DNA from: Stenotrophomonas sp. ZAC14D1_NAIMI4_1
Lineage (GTDB): Bacteria; Pseudomonadota; Gammaproteobacteria; Xanthomonadales; Xanthomonadaceae
Length of the DNA stretch: 64,000 nt
Direction: 5' to 3'
NCBI RefSeq assembly: GCF_003086775.1
Contig: NZ_CP026001.1
Location: 4,120,125-4,184,124 of the forward strand
The notes beneath the pieces were generated by a model. That model made no database searches. It saw only the letters and a program-made list of their open reading frames with translations, and was not told where the DNA came from. Shown here piece by piece: positions 52,670-61,697 of this stretch (within the stretch, counting starts at the first letter, position 1; each line of letters starts with the position of its first letter). A program made the translations under genes and the position numbers.

Positions 52670-53470
52670 ATGATGTCACTGACCGATTCGCCGGTACCGG
52701 CACTTTCTTCGATCACCGTGGATGCGGCCACGCTGCGCATCCTGCAGCGGCACGATGCCAGGCTGCCACGCGCGCCGGCCTCGCTGACCAAGCTGATGAC
52801 CGCGCACGTGGCCTATGAAGCCATCGCGCACGATGGTCACACGTGGTCGGATACAACGACCGTCGATGCGCGCGACGTGCACGCGGTCGCTGCCGACGAA
52901 ACGCGGATGGGCCTGGTGCCGGGCGAGACCATCACCCTGGCCCGCCTGCTGGAAGGCCTGATGATCGTGTCCGGCAACGATGCCGCGCTGGCGCTGGCCC
53001 GCCACCTGGCAGGTTCGGAGGCTGAGTACGTGCAGCGCATGAACGACACCGCCGCGCGGATGGGCCTGCGTGATACGCACTTCGTGTCCGTCTCGGGCAT
53101 CACCACGCCGGGCCATGTGTCGACCGCGCATGACATGGCGATGCTCGCCGCGCGGCTGCTGGCCGATCATCCGCAGGTGCTGGCCATCACCGCGCAGCGC
53201 CACTTCAGCCACGGCACGTTCTGCAAGGACAACCAGAACACGCTGCTGGGCAGCGACGGCATCGATGGCCTGAAGACCGGCTATACCCGCGCGGCAGGCT
53301 TCTGCCTGGCGGCGACCGCGTGCCGCGACAGCGAAGAGGCAACGCACCGGCTGATCAACATCACCCTCGGCGCGCCCACGCGGGAAACGCGGAACGCGTG
53401 GGTCCAGCAGTGCCTGCAGGAAGGTTTCGCGCAGCTGCAGCGCGACGCGGCGGTCAGCGCGCGCGGTTGA
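52670..53470 (+). CDS. D-alanyl-D-alanine carboxypeptidase homologue (PBP5/6 family) lacking a signal peptide
   Basis: The 266-residue protein has the serine-DD-peptidase motifs in correct order: SLTK (Ser38-Lys41), SGN (101-103) and KTG (202-204), in a full catalytic domain with KTGYTRAAGFCLAATACRD. The PBP5 family normally begins with a 25-30 residue signal peptide and ends with a C-terminal beta domain and membrane anchor; here both are missing. The start codons are TTG-ATG-ATG at 52667-52675, none with a ribosome site, but a 17-codon frame stops at TGATG on this start. It may be a cytosolic or re-targeted enzyme. Overlaps the TetR-type gene by 17 bp at its end. Confidence 0.85.
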   Translation: MMSLTDSPVPALSSITVDAATLRILQRHDARLPRAPASLTKLMTAHVAYEAIAHDGHTWSDTTTVDARDVHAVAADETRMGLVPGETITLARLLEGLMIVSGNDAALALARHLAGSEAEYVQRMNDTAARMGLRDTHFVSVSGITTPGHVSTAHDMAMLAARLLADHPQVLAITAQRHFSHGTFCKDNQNTLLGSDGIDGLKTGYTRAAGFCLAATACRDSEEATHRLINITLGAPTRETRNAWVQQCLQEGFAQLQRDAAVSARG

Positions 53471-54050
53471 CGGTGTCGACGATCAGCCGCTGCAGCTCCG
53501 CTTCCGCATCCGGCTGCCGCAGTGCGCCCGCGGCCACCGCTTCGGACAGCGACTCGGCGGCTCCCAGGATCGCCCAGCGCCCGGCCACGGGTACATCGCC
53601 GTCGTTCGCGAACGCGCCCAGCCACTGCGCGCACTGGTCGACGAAATCCTGCTGGTAGCGGTGGCGCACGTCGCGCAGCTCAGGTGACCCGGCCAATGCG
53701 GCAAGGATCGCCTGGATGTCGCTGCCCTGCGACAGCACGCAATCGATGTAGCCCGATGCGATGGCCTGCGCGCGTGCATCCAGGCGCGCCGGCGCCGCGC
53801 CGATGCGCGCATCGAACACAGCGGTCTGGCGCTGGTCGTAGTCGGCGTACAGCGCGGCCAGCAGCCCGTTGCGCGTGGTGAAGTGATCGTAGGCCACGGG
53901 CTTGGTCACGCCTGCGGCCTCGGCCAGGCGGCCCAGGCTGAGTGCATCGGTGCCCTCGCCGCCCACCAGGGTCCAGGCCACGTCCAGCAACTGGCGACCG
54001 CGCTGTTCGCGCGACATCCGGCGACGGGTGGGCGTGGCGGTGGTGGACAT
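53454..54050 (-). CDS. TetR-family transcriptional regulator
   Basis: The 198-residue protein has an N-terminal helix-turn-helix (GRQLLDVAWTLVGGEGTDAL, then LGRLAEAAGVTKPVAYDHFT) and the all-helical ligand domain behind it (IDCVLSQGSDIQAILAALAG). It lies 14 bp downstream of the flavoprotein gene on the same strand. A palindrome 20 bp upstream of that gene is the likely operator, so the pair should be self-repressed. Inducer unknown, perhaps a quinone or electrophile given the neighbour. Confidence 0.9.
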   Translation of the reverse strand: MSTTATPTRRRMSREQRGRQLLDVAWTLVGGEGTDALSLGRLAEAAGVTKPVAYDHFTTRNGLLAALYADYDQRQTAVFDARIGAAPARLDARAQAIASGYIDCVLSQGSDIQAILAALAGSPELRDVRHRYQQDFVDQCAQWLGAFANDGDVPVAGRWAILGAAESLSEAVAAGALRQPDAEAELQRLIVDTVNRAR

Positions 54051-54064
54051 GCAGCGGCTCCATG

Positions 54065-54661
54065 TCAGCGGGCGGGTGTGCCTATGGTACGGCCGATGTC
54101 CGCAGCGGTCTGCAGATGCGCCTGCGCCTGGCCACTGTCAGCATCGAGCAGCAGCGTGGACGAACGCACGGTGGCACCGCAGTAATCGAAGATGCCCATG
54201 TCGATCTGCGTCTTCATCGCCGCACCATAGCCGCGCCGTTCGATCATCTCCGCGCCTGCGCCACCGATGCCGACCAGGTGCACCTGCAGCCGCTGCAGCT
54301 TCTTTTCCACCTTGCCGTCGGCACCGTCGGCGTAAGCCCAGCCCTGGGTGAACACACGGTCGATCCAGCCCTTCAGCAACGCCGGGAACGACCACCAGTA
54401 CAGCGGATAGACCAGCACCAGCGCGTCGGCGGCATCCACGCGCGCGTGCTCGGCGGCCACGTCGGCCGGCACCGCTGCGCCCTGCTTGAACAGGCCGATG
54501 TCAGCGGTGTTGAAACGGGGATCGAAGCCTTCGGCGGCGAGATCGGCCACGGTTACGGTGTTGCGCGCGTCGGCGCCGGTGATGGCCCGGCCGATGCGGG
54601 CGGCGACGGCATGGGTGAGGGAGGCGGGATCGGGATGGGCGACGACGATCAGGCTGTGCAT
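54065..54661 (-). CDS. NAD(P)H-dependent flavodoxin-fold oxidoreductase (quinone reductase type)
   Basis: The 198-residue cytosolic protein resembles the NQO1/MdaB/KefF group: MHSLIVVAHPDPASLTHAVA (FMN/FAD phosphate site), ADALVLVYPLYWWSFPALLK GWIDRVF-type active-site loop, and the YADGADGKVEKKLQRLQVHL region. Such enzymes reduce quinones by two electrons and protect from redox cycling. It is the first gene of a two-gene unit with the TetR-type regulator. There is a weak Shine-Dalgarno. Confidence 0.88.
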   Translation of the reverse strand: MHSLIVVAHPDPASLTHAVAARIGRAITGADARNTVTVADLAAEGFDPRFNTADIGLFKQGAAVPADVAAEHARVDAADALVLVYPLYWWSFPALLKGWIDRVFTQGWAYADGADGKVEKKLQRLQVHLVGIGGAGAEMIERRGYGAAMKTQIDMGIFDYCGATVRSSTLLLDADSGQAQAHLQTAADIGRTIGTPAR

Positions 54662-54680
54662 GGGTGATGCTCGTTGAGTG

Positions 54681-54703
54681 GTTAGTTACCAATGGTAATT
54701 AAC
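54681..54703. promoter_or_regulatory. Palindromic operator for the TetR-type regulator
   Basis: GTTAGTTACCA-A-TGGTAATTAAC is a 23-bp palindrome with one mismatch in 11-bp arms, 20 bp before the flavoprotein ATG. It is the expected place and size for TetR-family autorepression. Confidence 0.7.
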
Positions 54704-54805
54704 AGCCATGTTTCCACCAGTACCCCGCGCAGGACGCTGATTTCAGCTGGATTGGCGCGGCCTCGGGCCGCCCATGCAAGCGTTCATGTGTCACCAAACG
54801 TCAAA

Positions 54806-54820
54806 TGCGAATGATTCGTG
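54806..54820. promoter_or_regulatory. Fur-like box upstream of the TonB-dependent receptor
   Basis: TGCGAAT-G-ATTCGTG is a 7-1-7 palindrome (core CGAATGATTCG perfect) next to a possible -10 (TACGAT, 54822-54827). It lies 83 bp before the receptor start, consistent with iron repression. Confidence 0.6.
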
Positions 54821-54903
54821 ATACGATTGTTAAAGAATTCTGAAACCCCCACACACGGACGTCCCAGCCATCGCCAGTGGACCCTCAACAGGAGTACTGC
54901 GCG

Positions 54904-56955
54904 ATGTCGCACGCCGTTCTGAAACCCCGCCGTTCCGTTGCTGCCCTGGCCGCCGCCATCGGCCTTGCACTGGCCAGCACCGCCCACGCCGATGCCTCCG
55001 CTGATGCCGCTTCGGCCAAGCAGATGGATACCGTGGTGGTCACCGCCACCGGCGCCCAGCAGTGGATCAAGGATGCGCCGGCCAGCATCAGCGTCATCAG
55101 CCGCGAAGAGATCGAGCGCAAGCCGGTCACCAGCATCGGCCAGCTGCTGAGCACCGTGCCCGGCGTGACCGGCGGTTATGCGCTGTCCGGCGCGCAGTCG
55201 AAGATCCGCCTGCGCGGCCTGCCCGAGCAGTACACGCTGATCCTCATCGACGGCCGCCGCCAAGGCAATTCCTCCGGCGTGAACTACCGCGACGACCTGG
55301 GCCCGCAGGATCTGAACTGGCTGTCGCCGGACATGATCGAGCGCATCGAAGTGGTGCGCGGCCCGATGTCCTCGCTGTACGGTTCGGATGCGATGGGCGG
55401 CGTGATCAACATCATCACCCGCAAGATCGCCGACCACTGGGGCGGCTCGGTCACCTTCAACCACAGCATGCCCGACGCGTCCACGCGCGGTGACACCACG
55501 CAGATGGGCGCGCTGTTCAGCGGCCCGCTCACCGACAACCTCGGCGTGCGCATCGGTGCCAACGTCACCGACCGCAAATCCGACCGCCTGGAAGACCAGA
55601 CCCCCGGCAGCAAGGCGGAAAATGCCAACCTGCAGTTCCACTGGCGCCTCAACGACGACCACGCGCTGACCATCGAAGGCTCGCGCGGCGTGCAGCGCAA
55701 CACCGGTGCCGGCGATGTGTACGCCTGGGGCCTGTCCAAGCTGGTACAGACCGGCTACGTGCTCGGCCACGATGGCCGTTACGGCGACACCACCACTTCC
55801 AAGACCACCCTTGTGCAGAACGACTACAAGGACAAGGGCAGCGCGGTGGGCAACCACTCCAAGGAAACGGTGTTCGATACCGCCTTCACCACCGGTTTCC
55901 ACTGGGGCTTCGAACACAGCCTCAACGTGGGCGGCCAGTGGAAGCGCGAGCAGCTGGAAAACAGCGACACCATCGGCACCGTGCCGGTGACCTGGACCGG
56001 CAGCAGCCGCATCAGCCCGACCAGCGAAGCCGATTCGTGGGCACTGTTCGCCGAGGACCACATCACCCTGCACGAGCGCTTCGTGCTGACCCTGGGCGTG
56101 CGCTGGGACAACACCGACAACTACGACGACAACGTCAGCCCGCGCATCTACGGCGTGTGGCACCCGGGTGATGCGTGGACCGTGCGCGGCGGCGTGTCCA
56201 AGGGCTTCCGCGCGCCCAACCTGGAGCAGGGCACCGCCGGTGCCGCCACCCAGTCCGGTGGCCGTGGCTGCGGCAGCCTGACCCCGGAAGGCTGGAACAG
56301 CCGCCTGGTCAGCGCCGACGGCACCACCGGCTGCTACATGGCCGGCAACCCGAACCTGGAACCGGAAACCAGCACCAACTACGAGCTGGGCGTGGGCTTC
56401 GACCAGAACGGCTGGTCGGCGTCGGCCACCTACTTCCTGACCAACTTCGACGACAAGATCGAACAGGTGCCGCTGCGCGACATCCCCGGCCAGACCACCA
56501 GCTTCGTCAACGGCTTCTGGTGGACGGTGGCGCAGAACATCCAGAAGGCCCGCACGCGCGGCGTGGAAGCCAGCGTGACCGTGCCGCTGCACGAACGCCT
56601 GAGCTGGACCACCAATGCCACGCGCATGCTGGAATCGAAGAACCGCACCACCGGTGCCAGCCTGCTGGTGGTGCCGAAGATCACTGCCAACACCTCGTTG
56701 AACTGGGACGTGACCGATGCGTGGTCGTTGAACCTCAGCGCGCAGCACATCGGCAAGCAGCTGGTGGCCACGTCCAGTTCGACCTTCGCCAAGGCGTACA
56801 CCACGGTGGACCTGGTGACCGGTTATGACGTGAACGAGAACCTGACCCTGCGTGCGGGTGTGCTGAACCTGGACGACGTGTCGACGCTGGAAGACGGCAA
56901 CGACTACGACGGTGGCGCGCGGACGTTCTTCGTCGGCCTGACCGCGCGGTTCTGA
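54904..56955 (+). CDS. TonB-dependent siderophore receptor (FepA/CirA-like)
   Basis: The outer-membrane gated porin has 683 residues. A signal peptide (about 1-29, ending STAHA) precedes the TonB box MDTVVVTATG, the plug domain (ISREEIERKPVTSIGQLLST, then IRLRGLPEQYTLILIDGRR and RIEVVRGPMSSLYGSDAMGG) and a 22-strand barrel ending in Phe (FFVGLTARF). Signature pieces such as NPNLEPETSTNYELGVGF are in place. The closest patterns are enterobactin/catecholate receptors; the exact ligand is not known. Start 54904 was chosen because the signal peptide begins there; a GTG at 54877 would add nine polar residues. A Fur-like box lies upstream. Confidence 0.92.
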   Translation: MSHAVLKPRRSVAALAAAIGLALASTAHADASADAASAKQMDTVVVTATGAQQWIKDAPASISVISREEIERKPVTSIGQLLSTVPGVTGGYALSGAQSKIRLRGLPEQYTLILIDGRRQGNSSGVNYRDDLGPQDLNWLSPDMIERIEVVRGPMSSLYGSDAMGGVINIITRKIADHWGGSVTFNHSMPDASTRGDTTQMGALFSGPLTDNLGVRIGANVTDRKSDRLEDQTPGSKAENANLQFHWRLNDDHALTIEGSRGVQRNTGAGDVYAWGLSKLVQTGYVLGHDGRYGDTTTSKTTLVQNDYKDKGSAVGNHSKETVFDTAFTTGFHWGFEHSLNVGGQWKREQLENSDTIGTVPVTWTGSSRISPTSEADSWALFAEDHITLHERFVLTLGVRWDNTDNYDDNVSPRIYGVWHPGDAWTVRGGVSKGFRAPNLEQGTAGAATQSGGRGCGSLTPEGWNSRLVSADGTTGCYMAGNPNLEPETSTNYELGVGFDQNGWSASATYFLTNFDDKIEQVPLRDIPGQTTSFVNGFWWTVAQNIQKARTRGVEASVTVPLHERLSWTTNATRMLESKNRTTGASLLVVPKITANTSLNWDVTDAWSLNLSAQHIGKQLVATSSSTFAKAYTTVDLVTGYDVNENLTLRAGVLNLDDVSTLEDGNDYDGGARTFFVGLTARF

Positions 56956-56963
56956 GCAGGCAC

Positions 56964-57026
56964 CGGGGTCAGAGCCCTTTGCGGTGCAAAGGGATCTGAC
57001 CCCATCCACGCATGGCGTGGATCTAC
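56964..57026. repeat. GGGGTCAGA palindrome followed by a REP element
   Basis: GGGGTCAGAGCCCTTTGC and GCAAAGGGATCTGACCCC form a long palindrome (56964-57003) of a type common in xanthomonads. It is joined directly to ATCCACGCATGGCGTGGATCTAC. The CTA at 57023-57025 is the stop of the next gene. Confidence 0.8.
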
Positions 57027-57295
57027 TTCAGGTCCTTCAGCGGCAGCACCAGGGTTTCCTGCAGGTGTTCGTGGCTCCAGGTGCTGCCGCCACGCGCGTG
57101 GCCTTCCAGGCGCAGCGCTGTGCGCCCGGCATCGTGCCAGCGCACGTGGATCTCCAGCTCCAGTGGACCGTCGTCGCGCTCGAGCACGCACACCTGGGCC
57201 GGTCCGTCGACCCGGGCCAGCAATGCCTGCGCCGGCGCCTGGCGCAGCGCGTCCATCTCCCTCACCAGCGCTGCATAGGCGGTTACGTTGTCCAT
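57023..57295 (-). CDS. Hypothetical small protein
   Basis: The 90-residue soluble protein has a helical N-terminus (TAYAALVREMDALRQAPAQA) and a strand-rich body (VCVLERDDGPLELEIHVRWH, then RTALRLEGHARGGSTWSHEH). No family recognised. It starts four bases after the stop of the PEP-mutase-family gene on the same strand, so the two are probably co-transcribed. TAG stop from a REP. Confidence 0.7.
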   Translation of the reverse strand: MDNVTAYAALVREMDALRQAPAQALLARVDGPAQVCVLERDDGPLELEIHVRWHDAGRTALRLEGHARGGSTWSHEHLQETLVLPLKDLK

Positions 57296-57299
57296 GGCG

Positions 57300-58127
57300 T
57301 CAGCGGAACAGGTCGTTCAGGGCCGCGCCCGCAGCGGCCTGCTGCAGGCCGTCGAAACGGCCCTCGCGCAGGATCGGATCGGTGGCCTGCATCAGCCCGC
57401 CCCATGCCGCGCGCGCCAGTGCGCCGCCCAGGCTGACCCGGCGCACGCCCAGCGCGGCGATGTCCTGCAGCGTCAGCGGGCTCGGCCCGCCGACCAGCAG
57501 GTTGACCGGCTTCGGCCCGGCTGCCGCAACCACCGCCGTGATCTGCTCGCGGGTGGTGATGCCCGGTGCGTACAGCACGTCGGCACCGGCCGCGGCATAG
57601 GCACGCAGCCGCTGCAGGGTGTCTTCAAGATCGGGCACGCCGACGAAGAAATTTTCCGCGCGCCCCACCAGCAGGACATCGGCACCTGCCCGATCAATGG
57701 CGGCACGGGCGGCGGCCAGGCGCTGCACCGCCTCCTCCAGCGGCCGCAGCGGCGCTCCGGCCACGCCGCTGGCATCTTCAATCGACAGCGCGGCAACGCC
57801 GGTGCCCAGTGCAGCGGTGACCGCTTCGCCGACCGCGTCCGGCGTCGCACCGAAGCCATCGCCGAAATCCGCGTTCAGCGGCAGCGGCGTCGCGCTGGCC
57901 ATCAAGCGAAGGTGTTCCAGCGTGGCCTGCAACGAAACAGCGCCATCCGGCCGGCCTTCGCTCCACGCGCAACCCGCACTGGTGCTGGCCAGCGCCTGGA
58001 AGCCCTGCCGCTGCAGATAGCGCGCACTGCCCACGTCCCACGGGTTGGGCAGCACGAAGCAGCCCTGCGCATGCAGCTGCCGGAAGGCGGCGCGTCGGCG
58101 GGCGGTATCGGCGTCGGGAGCAGTCAT
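57300..58127 (-). CDS. Isocitrate lyase / phosphoenolpyruvate mutase family protein
   Basis: The 275-residue TIM-barrel enzyme of the PEP mutase superfamily shows GCFVLPNPWDVGSARYLQRQ, the strand LNADFGDGFGATP (metal-binding acid residues), ALSIEDASG and LLVGRAENFFVGV. The classical catalytic loop KKCGH of isocitrate lyase is absent; the active loop of this branch (possible oxaloacetate- or carboxy-PEP-type chemistry) cannot be assigned. A second in-frame Met lies nine bases upstream. It stands head to head with the DOPA-dioxygenase-like gene. Confidence 0.88.
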   Translation of the reverse strand: MTAPDADTARRRAAFRQLHAQGCFVLPNPWDVGSARYLQRQGFQALASTSAGCAWSEGRPDGAVSLQATLEHLRLMASATPLPLNADFGDGFGATPDAVGEAVTAALGTGVAALSIEDASGVAGAPLRPLEEAVQRLAAARAAIDRAGADVLLVGRAENFFVGVPDLEDTLQRLRAYAAAGADVLYAPGITTREQITAVVAAAGPKPVNLLVGGPSPLTLQDIAALGVRRVSLGGALARAAWGGLMQATDPILREGRFDGLQQAAAGAALNDLFR

Positions 58128-58283
58128 GGCGGACATCCAGGGCGGCGGTCCGGCCACCCTAGCCCGGCGACCACCACGACTCAACGTGGCGGCCGCTGCC
58201 CGGCATCACCTGATACCTGCTGCTTATTGGACGCTGCCAGCCACATCGCCGAGCGTGGCGCCTCTGCCATCAGGACGCTGGCC

Positions 58284-58994
58284 ATGCCACCGCACACCCC
58301 TGCCCCACCTTTCGACGTGGCCGAAGATGCCCATTGGGCCGACCTGCTCTCGCCCGTGCGCCGGCGCCTGATCGCCTCGGCCGGCGTTGCCGTGGGCGGG
58401 CTGGCCACGGCCAGCGCTGCGAGCGCCGCCGCCAACACCACCGAACCGGGCCAGCCAGGCTTCCGCCCGATCGTGCCGCCGCCCGCGCAGGGCCACAGCC
58501 CCTGGGGCCAGGACACCGCCGCCGAAGCGACGCCCCGCCCGTCCAGCGTGCGTCCGGGCGAATCGCCACTGCCCGACCGGCCGCGTGCCTATACCGATAT
58601 CAAGAGCTACCACGCACACATCTATTTCGACGAAGACAGCTACCAGAAGGCCGCCCTGCTGCGGCGCTGGGCGGCCGAGCGCTTCCCGGTGGAACTGGGC
58701 AACTGGAACCTGGAGCCGCGCGGCCCGCATGTCACGCCCTCGTTTTATTTCGGCTTCACCAACGACCTGCTGCCGGTGCTGGTGCCGTGGCTGCAGCTCA
58801 ACAGCCTGGGCCTGACCATCCTCATCCACCCCAACACCGGCGATGGGCGTGCCGACCACCTGCATTACGCGCTGTGGGTGAACCGCGCGCAGCCGGTGAA
58901 CGCCTACAACTGGCCGGTGCCGGAACCCGGCGAGACCGAGGCGCTGGAGGAGGTGTTCCCGAACGTGGTGCCGACGGTGCCGCTGGAGACGTGA
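58284..58994 (+). CDS. DOPA 4,5-dioxygenase family protein with export-like N-terminus
   Basis: The 236-residue protein has the family signature YHAHIYFDEDSYQKAALLRR (about 110-129), a central ELGNWNLEPRGPHVTPSF segment and a C-terminal HLHYALWVN, which includes the probable iron-binding His residues. Bacterial single-domain members are often about 110-120 residues. Here about 100 extra N-terminal residues include SPVRRRLIASAGVAVGGLAT, a twin-arginine-like segment. It could be exported. AGGA lies before 58284. Substrate in bacteria is unknown. Confidence 0.82.
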   Translation: MPPHTPAPPFDVAEDAHWADLLSPVRRRLIASAGVAVGGLATASAASAAANTTEPGQPGFRPIVPPPAQGHSPWGQDTAAEATPRPSSVRPGESPLPDRPRAYTDIKSYHAHIYFDEDSYQKAALLRRWAAERFPVELGNWNLEPRGPHVTPSFYFGFTNDLLPVLVPWLQLNSLGLTILIHPNTGDGRADHLHYALWVNRAQPVNAYNWPVPEPGETEALEEVFPNVVPTVPLET

Positions 58995-59009
58995 GCGCGG
59001 GGCGCGGTC

Positions 59010-59032
59010 ATCCACGCATGGCGTGGATCTAC
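59010..59032. repeat. REP palindrome (ATCCACGC/GCGTGGAT type)
   Basis: ATCCACGCATGGCGTGGATCTAC, 16 bp after the DOPA-dioxygenase-like stop. The rest of the gap to 59223 has an AT-rich stretch (59121-59160) that probably holds the aroQ promoter. Confidence 0.8.
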
Positions 59033-59223
59033 ATCATCGTCGGCCTACGTGCGGGCATCCCCGCCGCGATGGCGTTCAGCGGGCCTTGATCCGCCGCCAC
59101 CCATAGGGCCGCAAGCGCTTCCACGATTTTCAAACGATTGCTTTAAACACCTGCAATTTCGCCGAACTGGACAGCATCCGCAGGTTCCGCCAGACTGCCG
59201 CCCTTTCCCGTTGATCGGATTCC

Positions 59224-59667
59224 ATGGCGAAGCTGCTGGTCCTGCATGGCCCCAACCTCAACCTGCTCGGTACCCGCGAGCCGGAGGTCTATGGGCACAC
59301 CACGCTGGCCGACATCGACCAGGCGCTGGCCGCCCAGGCCGCTGCGGCCGGGCATGCCCTGGAAAGCCTGCAGTCCAACGCCGAACACGTGCTGGTGGAC
59401 CGCGTGCAGGCCGCACGCACCGACGGTACCACGTTCATCCTGATCAACCCGGCCGCCTTCACCCATACCTCGGTCGCCCTGCGCGATGCGCTGGCGGCGG
59501 TGGCCGTGCCGTTCATCGAGATCCACCTGTCCAACCCGCACACCCGCGAACCGTTCCGCCAGCACAGCTATTTCAGCGACAAGGCAGTGGGCGTGGTGTG
59601 TGGCTTCGGCGCCGACAGCTACCGCTACGCGATGGACGCGGCGCTGCTGCGGGTGTCCGCCACCTGA
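59224..59667 (+). CDS. aroQ: Type II 3-dehydroquinate dehydratase
   Basis: The enzyme converts 3-dehydroquinate to 3-dehydroshikimate in the shikimate pathway, as a dodecamer in the cytosol. The 147 residues contain [17 protein letters not shown] with catalytic Tyr23, NPAAFTHTS (75-83), [15 protein letters not shown] with His101 and Arg112, and a complete C-terminus. Length and motifs are standard. It is the first gene of the aroQ-accB-accC set, with 61 bp before accB. Confidence 0.97.
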   Translation: MAKLLVLHGPNLNLLGTREPEVYGHTTLADIDQALAAQAAAAGHALESLQSNAEHVLVDRVQAARTDGTTFILINPAAFTHTSVALRDALAAVAVPFIEIHLSNPHTREPFRQHSYFSDKAVGVVCGFGADSYRYAMDAALLRVSAT

Positions 59668-59728
59668 TTGTCGACCCGGGCGCCAGCCGGCGCTCTACCT
59701 CACCTAGATAGAAACCAAAGAGGCCCTC

Positions 59729-60208
59729 ATGGATCTGCGCAAAATCAAGAAGCTGATCGACCTGCTGGAAGAGTCGAACCTGGCTGAAATCGAAATCAAG
59801 GAAGGCGAAGAGTCCGTGCGCCTGTCGCGCGCCCCGGTGGCCGGCTACGCCGCGCCGATGCCCGCCCCGGTGTACGCCGCGCCGGCCGCCCCGGCTGCGC
59901 AGGCCATGCCGATGCAGTCGCCGACCGAAGCCTCCACCGGCGGCACCGCCAAGCCGGGCCCGGCCCTGCCGGAAGGCCACGTGCTGCGCTCGCCGATGGT
60001 CGGCACCTTCTATGCATCGGCCGCTCCGGACAAGCCGGCGTTCGTCACCGTTGGCCAGCAGGTCAAGGAAGGCGAGACCCTGGCCATCATCGAAGCGATG
60101 AAGATGTTCAACCCGATCGAAGCCGACAAGTCCGGCACCATCGTCGCCATCCTGGGCGAGAACGGCCAGCCGGTGGAATTCGACCAGCCGCTGTTCGTGA
60201 TCGGCTGA
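59729..60208 (+). CDS. accB: Biotin carboxyl carrier protein of acetyl-CoA carboxylase
   Basis: AccB carries the biotin of acetyl-CoA carboxylase, the first step of fatty-acid synthesis. The 159 residues have an N-terminal helical docking region ([20 protein letters not shown]), a flexible Ala/Pro-rich linker (about 36-75) and the C-terminal biotinyl domain with EAMKMFN, where Lys125 is biotinylated. The order aroQ-accB-accC is the classical one. AGAGG before the start; accC follows after ten bases. Confidence 0.98.
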   Translation: MDLRKIKKLIDLLEESNLAEIEIKEGEESVRLSRAPVAGYAAPMPAPVYAAPAAPAAQAMPMQSPTEASTGGTAKPGPALPEGHVLRSPMVGTFYASAAPDKPAFVTVGQQVKEGETLAIIEAMKMFNPIEADKSGTIVAILGENGQPVEFDQPLFVIG

Positions 60209-60218
60209 GGGGCACGCC

Positions 60219-61586
60219 ATGCTCGACAAAGTCGTCATTGCCAACCGAGGGGAGATCGCGCTGCGCATCCTGCGCGCGTGCCACACCCTGGGCATCCGCA
60301 CGGTGGCCGTGCACTCCACGGTCGACCGCAACCTCAAGCACGTGGCCATGGCCGACGAGTCGGTCTGCATCGGCCCGGCACCGTCGCCGCAGAGCTACCT
60401 CAACATCCCGGCGCTGATCGCTGCGGCCGAAGTCACTGACGCCCAGGCCATCCACCCGGGCTACGGCTTCCTGTCGGAGAACGCCGACTTCGCCGAGCGC
60501 GTGGAGGAGTCCGGCTTCATCTTCATCGGCCCCAAGGCCGACACCATCCGCATGATGGGTGACAAGGTCGAAGCCATCCGCGCGATGAAGTCCGCCGGCG
60601 TGCCGTGCGTGCCCGGTTCGGGCGGCCCGCTGGGCGAGGACATCGTCGCCAACACCAAGATCGCCCGTGAGATCGGCTACCCGGTCATCATCAAGGCGGC
60701 CGGTGGCGGCGGTGGCCGCGGCATGCGCGTGGTGCATGCCGAAGCCTCGCTGAAGACCTCGATCGAAACCACCAAGAGCGAGGCCAAGGCCGCGTTCGGC
60801 AATGGCGAGGTCTACATGGAGAAGTTCCTGGAGAACCCGCGCCACGTGGAGATCCAGGTGCTGGCCGATGGCCAGGGCAACGCCATCCACCTGGGTGAGC
60901 GCGACTGCTCGATGCAGCGCCGCCACCAGAAGGTGGTGGAAGAAGCACCGGCACCGGGCATCAGCGCCGAACAGCGCGAACAGATCGGCAAGGTCTGCAC
61001 CGAAGCCTGCGTGCGCATCGGCTACCGCGGCGCCGGCACCTTCGAGTTCCTGTACGAAGACGGCCGCTTCTACTTCATCGAAATGAACACCCGCATCCAG
61101 GTGGAGCATCCGGTTACCGAAATGGTCACCGGCATCGACCTGGTGGCCGAGCAGCTGAAGATCGCCGCCGGCCAGAAGCTGTCGATCAAGCAGAGCGACG
61201 TGGTGCTCAGCGGCCATGCCATCGAGTGCCGCATCAACGCCGAAGATGCTGAAACCTTCGTGCCGAGCCCGGGCACCATCACCGGCTTCCATCCGCCGGG
61301 CGGCCCCGGCGTGCGCGTGGACACCCACATCTACAGTGGCTACCGCGTGCCGTCGAACTACGACTCGATGATCGGCAAGCTGATCGTGCACGGCCCGGAC
61401 CGCGAGACCGCCATCGCCCGCATGCGGGTGGCGCTGAGCGAAATGGTGGTGGACGGCATCAAGACCAACGTGGCCCTGCAGCAGCGCATCATGCGCGACA
61501 AGGGCTTCCAGGCGGGTGGGCAGAACATCCACTACCTGGAAAAGCGTCTGGCCGAGCGCAAGAACAAGCCGATCGCGCTGACCTGA
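60219..61586 (+). CDS. accC: Biotin carboxylase subunit of acetyl-CoA carboxylase
   Basis: AccC uses ATP and bicarbonate to carboxylate biotin on AccB. The 455 residues form the ATP-grasp fold: [20 protein letters not shown], the glycine-rich loop [33 protein letters not shown] with catalytic Glu/Lys residues, and [20 protein letters not shown]. Length is standard (449 in E. coli). GAGGGG precedes the start. A strong intrinsic terminator follows 22 bp after the stop. Confidence 0.98.
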   Translation: MLDKVVIANRGEIALRILRACHTLGIRTVAVHSTVDRNLKHVAMADESVCIGPAPSPQSYLNIPALIAAAEVTDAQAIHPGYGFLSENADFAERVEESGFIFIGPKADTIRMMGDKVEAIRAMKSAGVPCVPGSGGPLGEDIVANTKIAREIGYPVIIKAAGGGGGRGMRVVHAEASLKTSIETTKSEAKAAFGNGEVYMEKFLENPRHVEIQVLADGQGNAIHLGERDCSMQRRHQKVVEEAPAPGISAEQREQIGKVCTEACVRIGYRGAGTFEFLYEDGRFYFIEMNTRIQVEHPVTEMVTGIDLVAEQLKIAAGQKLSIKQSDVVLSGHAIECRINAEDAETFVPSPGTITGFHPPGGPGVRVDTHIYSGYRVPSNYDSMIGKLIVHGPDRETAIARMRVALSEMVVDGIKTNVALQQRIMRDKGFQAGGQNIHYLEKRLAERKNKPIALT

Positions 61587-61608
61587 TCGGCGGCAGATGC
61601 TGGACACG

Positions 61609-61637
61609 AAAAGGGCGGGGATTTCCCCGCCCTTTTT
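61609..61637 (+). terminator. Intrinsic terminator after accC
   Basis: AAAAGGGCGGGG-ATTT-CCCCGCCCTTTTT is a GC-rich stem with a T run. It also has an A run on the other side and may serve the convergent minus-strand gene. Confidence 0.92.
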
Positions 61638-61663
61638 GCGTCTTCCGGCGCCGCCGGACATCA

Positions 61664-61688
61664 CCGCCGGGCGTGGCCCGGCGCTACC
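61664..61688. repeat. REP palindrome (GCCGGGC/GCCCGGC type)
   Basis: CCGCCGGGCGTGGCCCGGCGCTACC between the accC terminator and the convergent minus-strand gene. Confidence 0.8.
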
Positions 61689-61697
61689 CCGCGCGTG

